Assembly: GCA_946403085.1 (NCBI GenBank)
Contig: CAMIYM010000005.1
Location: forward strand, 1-64,000
Source: an uncultured Clostridia bacterium
GTDB taxonomy: Bacteria > Bacillota > Clostridia > Saccharofermentanales > Saccharofermentanaceae
Direction: 5' to 3'
DNA length: 64,000 bases
In this document: in pieces, positions 58,906-64,000 of the stretch
How the letters are laid out: every line of letters starts with the position of its first letter
Position numbering within the stretch: position 1 is the first letter of the stretch
Program-made: the position numbers and the translations under genes
The notes under the pieces: model-generated
Databases searched by the model: none
What the model saw: the letters and a program-made list of their open reading frames with translations, nothing else
Told to the model about the DNA's origin: nothing

Positions 58906-60624
58906 ATGTTTCAGATAGCTGAATTATCACGTGCCAAAGAAGCATTGCAGGAGAAGGCTTTAAGAGCACTTTCGGATGCCGGCAATAATGATGTGCAGAA
59001 CACCGCAAAGTCGGATAAGGTGAAGATTGTTTTCGCCGGCCAGTATTCTGCAGGAAAGTCCTCAATAATCAAGATGCTCACAGGCGACGATACGATCGCT
59101 ACCGGCGCAAAGATAACAACTCAGGAGACCCACACCTACGAGTGGAACGGACTTGAGATCGTTGACACACCAGGTGTTCACACATCCCTTAGGCCTGACC
59201 ACGACGAGATATCCTATCAAGCTATCGCGGCTGCGGATATACTCGTTTTCGTTATCACGAATGAACTGTTTGATTCATATATGGCTGACCATTTCAGGCG
59301 CCTTGCAATCGATAAGGACAAGGCCGGCGAGATGATCCTCGTCGTTAACAAGATGGAGCGTGCGGCCAAGGGTAACACCCAAGAGCAGCAGGACATAATC
59401 AGAGAAGATCTTAGAGCTGTCCTTGCTCCCTACACGCCTGAGGAACTCCATATAAGTTTCCTCGATGCACAATCCTATCTTGATAGCATAGAAGAGCGCA
59501 AGAGCGATCCTGAGCTTGCTGACGAGCTCCTGGCACGTTCCGGCTATGCAGAATTCATCAACACACTCAATACTTACGTCGCAGAGAAGACACTTACGGC
59601 CAAGCTCACGACTGACCTCTACGTGCTCGACAACGAGCTCGACAAAACGATATCAGCCCTAACACCGGGCTCCGAAGACGCCGACATCGACGCTCTCGAA
59701 GAGAACTTAAAGCAGCAACGCCACATGCTTATCGATGCGCGCACAAGGATGCAGAGAGACGTCTCTGATATCTTCGCAGATTCCGCTGCCAAGATCAGAG
59801 AATACGGCCTTGATGCAGCAGCACTCGTTGATTCGGGCCTTGCCAAAGAAGAGCTCGAAGAAAAGATCGCACAGTATGGCAAGAACGCTGAAGAACTCAT
59901 TGAGAAGACCAGAGTCACAGCTGATGACCACGTTCATTCGTGCTTCCTGGAGCTCGGCCAGAGCTTCACGGACATGGAATCCACGGAGTTCACGCAGAAC
60001 CTTAAGATCAGGCTCGTCGACAAGTACGACAACCTCCCTGACGCAGTAAAGAAAGTCTTCGTCACCGCGACAGACCTCGAGAAGAAAGGCGACATTCTGG
60101 TCGGCACTCTCGTTAAGTCTGGCATCCCTGAGATGCTCTCTCTTGCAGATTCTTCCTACAAGGCGATAAGGCTCACGGACAACACGCAGAACTTCCTCAG
60201 AACGTCCCTTCACTCCATGAACACCGGCACCAAGCTCATCGGCAAAGCCGGAAAAGCAGGACAGGTCGCATCCAAAGTCGCCAACAGATCCTCTTCGATC
60301 TTCGGCATGGTAGGCGTCGGCCTGGAATTGGTCCTCCAGTTCAAGGAAGACTACGACGAGCAGTTAAAGCTCGAAGCCATGAAGAACAACCGCCAGAACA
60401 TTAGATCTGAGTTCAACACAGCCGCAACTAGTCTGGAAGACTATGCAGCAGACTATGTAAAACAGGCTGTTATAGCTCCTATGGAGCAATCCATAAAGTC
60501 TGTTGAAGACAACATCTCTGAGCTCCGCTCCACACGTGCTGACCGCTCTGAGCAGTGCCAGAAACTAGAGAAGATCCAGAAAGAAGTTCAGGCACTTATT
60601 GCTAAGATCCACGATATAACATAG
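58906..60624 (+). CDS. Dynamin-like GTPase, partner
   Basis: A 572-residue GTPase. G1 is GQYSAGKSS (Gly45-Ser53), G3 is DTPG (Asp87-Gly90) and G4 is NKME (Asn148-Glu151). The C-terminal two-thirds is helical with a modestly hydrophobic stretch (SSIFGMVGVGLELVLQF, about 465-482). It starts 2 nt after the first GTPase stop with AGGAGG over that stop. Pairs of unequal dynamin-like proteins are known to form hetero-oligomers in other bacteria, so the two may work together. Confidence 0.85.
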   Translation: MFQIAELSRAKEALQEKALRALSDAGNNDVQNTAKSDKVKIVFAGQYSAGKSSIIKMLTGDDTIATGAKITTQETHTYEWNGLEIVDTPGVHTSLRPDHDEISYQAIAAADILVFVITNELFDSYMADHFRRLAIDKDKAGEMILVVNKMERAAKGNTQEQQDIIREDLRAVLAPYTPEELHISFLDAQSYLDSIEERKSDPELADELLARSGYAEFINTLNTYVAEKTLTAKLTTDLYVLDNELDKTISALTPGSEDADIDALEENLKQQRHMLIDARTRMQRDVSDIFADSAAKIREYGLDAAALVDSGLAKEELEEKIAQYGKNAEELIEKTRVTADDHVHSCFLELGQSFTDMESTEFTQNLKIRLVDKYDNLPDAVKKVFVTATDLEKKGDILVGTLVKSGIPEMLSLADSSYKAIRLTDNTQNFLRTSLHSMNTGTKLIGKAGKAGQVASKVANRSSSIFGMVGVGLELVLQFKEDYDEQLKLEAMKNNRQNIRSEFNTAATSLEDYAADYVKQAVIAPMEQSIKSVEDNISELRSTRADRSEQCQKLEKIQKEVQALIAKIHDIT

Positions 60625-60641
60625 GCTGGAAGGAGAACACC

Positions 60642-61205
60642 ATGGCAGCAAAACTGATCCTTGTATGTAAAGACAAACCGATATTAGATGATGTAGTTAA
60701 GATTTTAGTTGCTTCCGGCAACATAGCGGAAGACGACATCGAAGCCTGGGAAGAAAAGACCTGGGACGTCAAGCGAAAAACCGGGCCAATCAATTCTAAA
60801 GTCTTATTCGTGGGTGATATCAAGGACACTACATCTTTATGTTGCTTTATTGATATCAAGTATGAACGCTGGGGCATATGCTATGGAGTTAATCCCCGTT
60901 ATGCACTTATAACGACTGATACGATGTACATTAAGGACAATGCAAGATATAAGGCATTCCTCGGCAGTTACGAAGAAACTGTTGTCCCCATTCTTGATGC
61001 TCCTGCTCCCAGCGGTGACCAGTCCAACAAAGTCGCAAAAACTCTTGGCGCTGTGGGTCTTGCAGTTGCTACTGGTGGAGCAAGCCTTGCTGCTCAGAAG
61101 CTCTATGATGACAACAAACTCCTGGCTGAAAAGACACACCAGTTATGCCTGTTCGGCGCGTGGCATTTTGCAGGAAATGCTCTGGAAGATTTTGTAAACC
61201 TGTGA
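60642..61205 (+). CDS. Third protein of the dynamin-like operon, unknown family
   Basis: A 187-residue protein that I do not recognise. The N-terminal 120 residues look alpha/beta (KLILVCKDKPILDDVVKILVAS; SKVLFVGD). Then a Gly/Ala-rich hydrophobic helix (KTLGAVGLAVATGGASLAAQ, about 133-152) of glycine-zipper type and a short C-terminus. It starts 17 bp after the second GTPase gene with GGAGG, and a terminator follows. The conserved spacing suggests an accessory or membrane component. Confidence 0.7.
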   Translation: MAAKLILVCKDKPILDDVVKILVASGNIAEDDIEAWEEKTWDVKRKTGPINSKVLFVGDIKDTTSLCCFIDIKYERWGICYGVNPRYALITTDTMYIKDNARYKAFLGSYEETVVPILDAPAPSGDQSNKVAKTLGAVGLAVATGGASLAAQKLYDDNKLLAEKTHQLCLFGAWHFAGNALEDFVNL

Positions 61206-61236
61206 ATTGCATACTAGTTTATTCAAATCGACATGT

Positions 61237-61270
61237 GACTAATTAGGAGTGCTTTATTAGTCTCATTTTT
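61237..61270 (+). terminator. Terminator of the dynamin-like operon
   Basis: GACTAAT (61237-61243) and ATTAGTC (61256-61262) arms followed by TCATTTTTAT. Confidence 0.75.
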
Positions 61271-61281
61271 ATATTGAATTC

Positions 61282-61629
61282 TTACAATATGGTTAGAACA
61301 TTGTCAGGATCCACTTCCGGCTGTTTTATCTCCGTCCAATACCTCACAAACAGCGCCCTAAAGAACAGCTTGCTCTTACCGTCACTAAGGTCGTTGATAA
61401 TATAGAAACCGTCTTTATCAACGACAAAGTGATGTGGAGTTCCATTGGATTCCGTAATCATCACCTCTTCGCCCTTCTTAAACCAATAGGCCAACTGCAT
61501 ATGCCAAACGGAGCCTTTATCAGTAGGACGTTCAAAGCAGACCAAGTACTGTGTGTTCCCTTCAAGTCCTTCGGCCTTTTCCTCGTTATCTACGTAGTGC
61601 CAGCTGTAAGTACCATTCAAATTCTCCAT
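61282..61629 (-). CDS. Small hypothetical protein
   Basis: A 115-residue soluble, beta-rich protein (GTYSWHYVDNEEKAEGLEGN; VWHMQLAYWFKKGEEVMI). No family recognised. ATG 61629 has GGAAGGGG upstream; a longer frame to 61716 is rejected. It is the last of four minus-strand small genes that begin near 62248. Confidence 0.65.
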   Translation of the reverse strand: MENLNGTYSWHYVDNEEKAEGLEGNTQYLVCFERPTDKGSVWHMQLAYWFKKGEEVMITESNGTPHHFVVDKDGFYIINDLSDGKSKLFFRALFVRYWTEIKQPEVDPDNVLTIL

Positions 61630-61699
61630 AATCTTTCCCCTTCCAATGATATTTAAGTGTTCTTTGCGGAGGTTATATCCTAAATGTCCTTTCAATTCG

Positions 61700-61867
61700 T
61701 TAGGCATCCTCTCCATCGGTCTTTTTTGAAAACAACATCCTTACGCCAAGGATCAGCATACTGATAATGAAGATTCCCTTTAATGGTCCAGAAGGCAAGT
61801 CGTTGCCTATAGCTAATAATCGCAAGATAACAAGTGCAAAAAAGACTTTTCTGATGATCTTAAGCAT
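61700..61867 (-). CDS. Small membrane protein
   Basis: A 55-residue protein with two hydrophobic helices (about residues 6-17 and 27-43) and charged ends. AGGAGGG lies 9 nt before ATG 61867. Not recognised. Confidence 0.65.
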   Translation of the reverse strand: MLKIIRKVFFALVILRLLAIGNDLPSGPLKGIFIISMLILGVRMLFSKKTDGEDA

Positions 61868-61934
61868 GTCGTCAACCCTCCTGGTATTATTTATTATCCT
61901 ATGGTGATCCTCGTTGTTATCACGAAGATGGAGA

Positions 61935-62132
61935 TTAGTAATTCTCCCAATCGTCGTGAATCGGTTCTGTAATCCTCGACTTCGCGAAACCAAGGACGGC
62001 TTCTGCGACACCGGCGATGAGTGCGATAACAGTGTCGTCGATTGGGCCGATAAAAACATCGGGAAGGACAACATACAATGCTGCACCGATAAAGACGATC
62101 TTCTGGATTGTTGAGATTGATGTTCTGTTCAT
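61935..62132 (-). CDS. DUF1232-like small membrane protein
   Basis: A 65-residue protein: a first hydrophobic helix, the segment YVVLPDVFIGPIDDTVIALIAG typical of DUF1232 (YkvA-like) proteins, and an acidic C-terminus. CGGAGG precedes the ATG. DUF1232 members are small membrane proteins of unknown function. Part of the small-gene cluster. Confidence 0.75.
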   Translation of the reverse strand: MNRTSISTIQKIVFIGAALYVVLPDVFIGPIDDTVIALIAGVAEAVLGFAKSRITEPIHDDWENY

Positions 62133-62176
62133 TTTGATACCTCCGTTTGTGTGTTGTTTCCTCTATTAAGTATGGG

Positions 62177-62248
62177 TTAACCCTTCCTGAGGACTGAGAT
62201 ACCCATAACGATGAAACCTACGCCTACGATGATCAGACCTAAACCCAT
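62177..62248 (-). CDS. 23-residue membrane microprotein
   Basis: ATG at 62248 and TAA at 62177-62179 give 23 residues, MGLGLIIVGVGFIVMGISV followed by LRKG. AAGGAGG lies 8-9 nt before the ATG. The product is a single hydrophobic helix with a basic C-terminus, as in other regulatory microproteins. It is too short for usual ORF callers. It leads the four-gene small membrane-protein cluster. Confidence 0.6.
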   Translation of the reverse strand: MGLGLIIVGVGFIVMGISVLRKG

Positions 62249-62383
62249 AACTTCTTCCTCCTTATTCTCTTGAGAGTGTTTCTTTGTTGTTGATTCAAAT
62301 ATACTTGCATTTAAGAACTATTAATATGGTTATCGATTGGCATATTTTGTTCATATTTTGCGGTAAATTTTCAGATATTTGGT

Positions 62384-62406
62384 TATAATTAGGTCATATC
62401 GTATGA
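62384..62406 (+). promoter_or_regulatory. WYL gene -10 and operator-like palindrome
   Basis: TATAAT (62384-62389) is followed at the start point by TCATA-TCG-TATGA (62394-62406), a perfect 5-3-5 palindrome. No good -35. It may be an autoregulatory site. Confidence 0.4.
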
Positions 62407-62421
62407 ACATGAGGTATCTTT

Positions 62422-63474
62422 ATGAAGAATAGAACAGCTCAAAGAATCAGCCTTTCGCTTAGTCCTGAGGCTTATTCAACTATTATTTCCGACATGGATA
62501 TCTTTCAGAACGAGAATAATCTCGATGGCTTTATAAACAAGATAATAACGAATTATAAGGAAATCTCAGATGCTTCCATCAGTATAGCCAAGGAACGCGA
62601 ACGCGAGAAATATGTTAAATGGATTAAGACAGTATCAAGGACTGAGAATATTTCTGTAGAGGACTCCGCCTGTCTTGATCGATTAATAACTGGATACACT
62701 AAAGAATTAACTACAAGAATGAATTCATTCAAGACAGGTATCCAGCTTAAACCAAGAATCAACAATGAAAACTTTGATGATCTCTATATGGGAACGCCTT
62801 ATTTTCTTGAGGAAAAATACTATCCTCGGGAAGGAAAATACATAAAGGCGATTTTAGAGGAGTACGCACTTCTTACCTTTTATGAAAGAGAAGGTGTTTT
62901 CTTTAAAAACAATATTGATTGCATAAACGAAGCTGTATCTATGGGAAATGTACTAAAGTTGAAATACGTGAACAGAAAACAGCAACAAACTCAGATTACC
63001 GTTCGCCCTTATAAGATTGCTTCCAGTCCGCTCTTACAATATCATTACCTGGTCGCTTTGCCCGCAGATGCCGAAACAAACAAAGATATTCTTGTATTAA
63101 GAATTTCTAGAATTATTGAAACCAAAAAGCTCAATAGGACTTCTCATATTACTATTCAAGAACAAAAGGATATAGATGAAGTAATCCGTACTAAGGGGAT
63201 TCAATACATTGTTTCACAAGATTCAGAAATTAAAGTCGCGCTTACTGAACAGGGATATAAACTATATAAAAGCATTCTATATTTGCGTCCGAAACACACA
63301 AACACACCCACCCACGAAGGAGATAAGTGGTTCCTGACTTTTATGTGTGCAGAGGAACAGATCAAAAACTACTTTTTCCAATTTGGAAAAGAAGCTGAAA
63401 TAGAAAGTCCAGAGACCCTCAGACTAGCGTTCTTTGAGAACTATAGGAGCGCCGCAGAAGCCTATAGAAAATGA
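62422..63474 (+). CDS. WYL domain regulator with RHH-like N-terminus
   Basis: A 350-residue regulator. The first 45 residues (AQRISLSLSPEAYSTIISDMDIF) have a beta-helix-helix pattern like a ribbon-helix-helix, rather than the usual winged helix-turn-helix. The WYL domain spans about residues 165-240 (AVSMGNVLKLKYVNRKQQQTQITVRPYKI, then LVALPADAETNKDILVLRISRI), with a WCX-like C-terminus. WYL proteins sense ligands or nucleic acid and often sit in defence loci; one RHH-WYL type accompanies type VI-D CRISPR systems. No Cas gene is seen here. Confidence 0.8.
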   Translation: MKNRTAQRISLSLSPEAYSTIISDMDIFQNENNLDGFINKIITNYKEISDASISIAKEREREKYVKWIKTVSRTENISVEDSACLDRLITGYTKELTTRMNSFKTGIQLKPRINNENFDDLYMGTPYFLEEKYYPREGKYIKAILEEYALLTFYEREGVFFKNNIDCINEAVSMGNVLKLKYVNRKQQQTQITVRPYKIASSPLLQYHYLVALPADAETNKDILVLRISRIIETKKLNRTSHITIQEQKDIDEVIRTKGIQYIVSQDSEIKVALTEQGYKLYKSILYLRPKHTNTPTHEGDKWFLTFMCAEEQIKNYFFQFGKEAEIESPETLRLAFFENYRSAAEAYRK

Positions 63475-63476
63475 CT

Positions 63477-63989
63477 TTAAGATGTTCTTTTTTCAGTTCT
63501 ATAAAGTGAAAAGAATTGTCTAATCAATCCGAGATAATTACGTCTAATGTTATCAACATCTGAGAGGACGATTCTTTTATCGTTTTCACACTCTTTAAAA
63601 CTAACTGGTTGCTCGCCATGCGAAGCATGATTTCGCTTTGGTTTTGCATAATACATCTGGCGTTGCAAGTCGTCAATCTTTTTTTGATACTTCTCGTACT
63701 CACTTGTGCCTTTTAAGTTAATATATCCAAACGTTCTATCAACATGAACTCGAAAACCATGTAATTTATGCTCGCCTCGGGTAGCAATATCAGTAAAGAG
63801 AGCTGTATAAGCACCAAATGTTAACACATTTGCTATTTTTCCTTTTTCAAAATATGCCCCCCTCTTGGTAAGTGGAAGATATCCCTGCCATTCAGGAGGA
63901 AGTTCCTTGAATTCCGAATATAGACTACTAAAATTTGATAAGTTGTTAAGATGATTCGCGTATTCAGACCAAATCAACTCATTACACAT
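63477..63989 (-). CDS. Hypothetical protein, possibly 5'-truncated by the window edge
   Basis: A 170-residue helical protein with a basic middle section, not recognised. Its stop is 2 bp from the convergent WYL stop. The frame stays open from the ATG at 63989 to the end of the window and no ribosome-binding site is visible, so the real start may lie outside. AT-rich, like other accessory genes here. Confidence 0.6.
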   Translation of the reverse strand: MCNELIWSEYANHLNNLSNFSSLYSEFKELPPEWQGYLPLTKRGAYFEKGKIANVLTFGAYTALFTDIATRGEHKLHGFRVHVDRTFGYINLKGTSEYEKYQKKIDDLQRQMYYAKPKRNHASHGEQPVSFKECENDKRIVLSDVDNIRRNYLGLIRQFFSLYRTEKRTS

Positions 63990-64000
63990 CGACTCTACAA

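Overview
The window looks like chromosomal DNA of a Clostridia-type Bacillota, probably from a gut or rumen community. The signs are strong AGGAGG-type ribosome-binding sites, a FeoA-FeoA-FeoB iron operon with its Cys-rich partner, DUF4003 and CmpB-type membrane proteins, many GNAT acetyltransferases, two HD-GYP proteins and lipoproteins with Ser/Thr/Glu-rich linkers. No rRNA, tRNA, CRISPR array, transposase or integrase was seen. The taxonomic call is inference.

Layout. 0-13 kb: a PD-(D/E)XK-like protein, two CmpB-type membrane paralogues, an HD-GYP receptor, an esterase, a methyltransferase/GNAT/GNAT/CAT-like run, an ORF6N protein, and an AraC regulator divergent from a secreted GH16 glucanase. 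13-31 kb: a second HD-GYP protein with an unusual C-terminus, a tandem pair of secreted transglutaminase-like proteins (one lacking its catalytic Cys), lipoproteins, a metallopeptidase-like lipoprotein, an AraC regulator, two PEBP lipoproteins, and a TetR-hydrolase operon. 31-44.5 kb: a metal-homeostasis block with a methyltransferase, ZIP transporter, two short DtxR/MntR-type regulators, an ATC-hydrolase-like protein, an ABC/HMA/hydrolase operon and feoAAB. 45-51.5 kb: metF, metE with a divergent LysR, and an OhrR-type regulator coupled to glutathione peroxidase. 51.6-64 kb: an MBL/SGNH pair, then a more accessory region with an AT-rich trio, a three-gene dynamin-like GTPase operon, a cluster of tiny membrane proteins and a WYL regulator.

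How it works together. Palindromes of the form GGTTAG-N6-CTAACC recur at the promoters of the ZIP gene, the divergent regulator/ATC-hydrolase pair, the ABC operon and feoAAB. At feo and ABC they fill the 17-bp spacer between -35 and -10. This is a compact local metalloregulon, very likely read by one or both DtxR-type proteins encoded here. The metE-lysR and ohrR-gpx promoters are equally readable.

Most unusual items: (i) a structured, promoter-to-terminator candidate ncRNA at about 35.18-35.35 kb; (ii) a 112-bp intergenic element with 19-bp terminal inverted repeats whose core is flipped relative to shared flanks in its two copies; (iii) intergenic arrays of hairpins, each built on its own short word; (iv) the tandem dynamin-like operon at 56.8-61.2 kb; (v) the paralogue pair in which one copy has lost the transglutaminase Cys.
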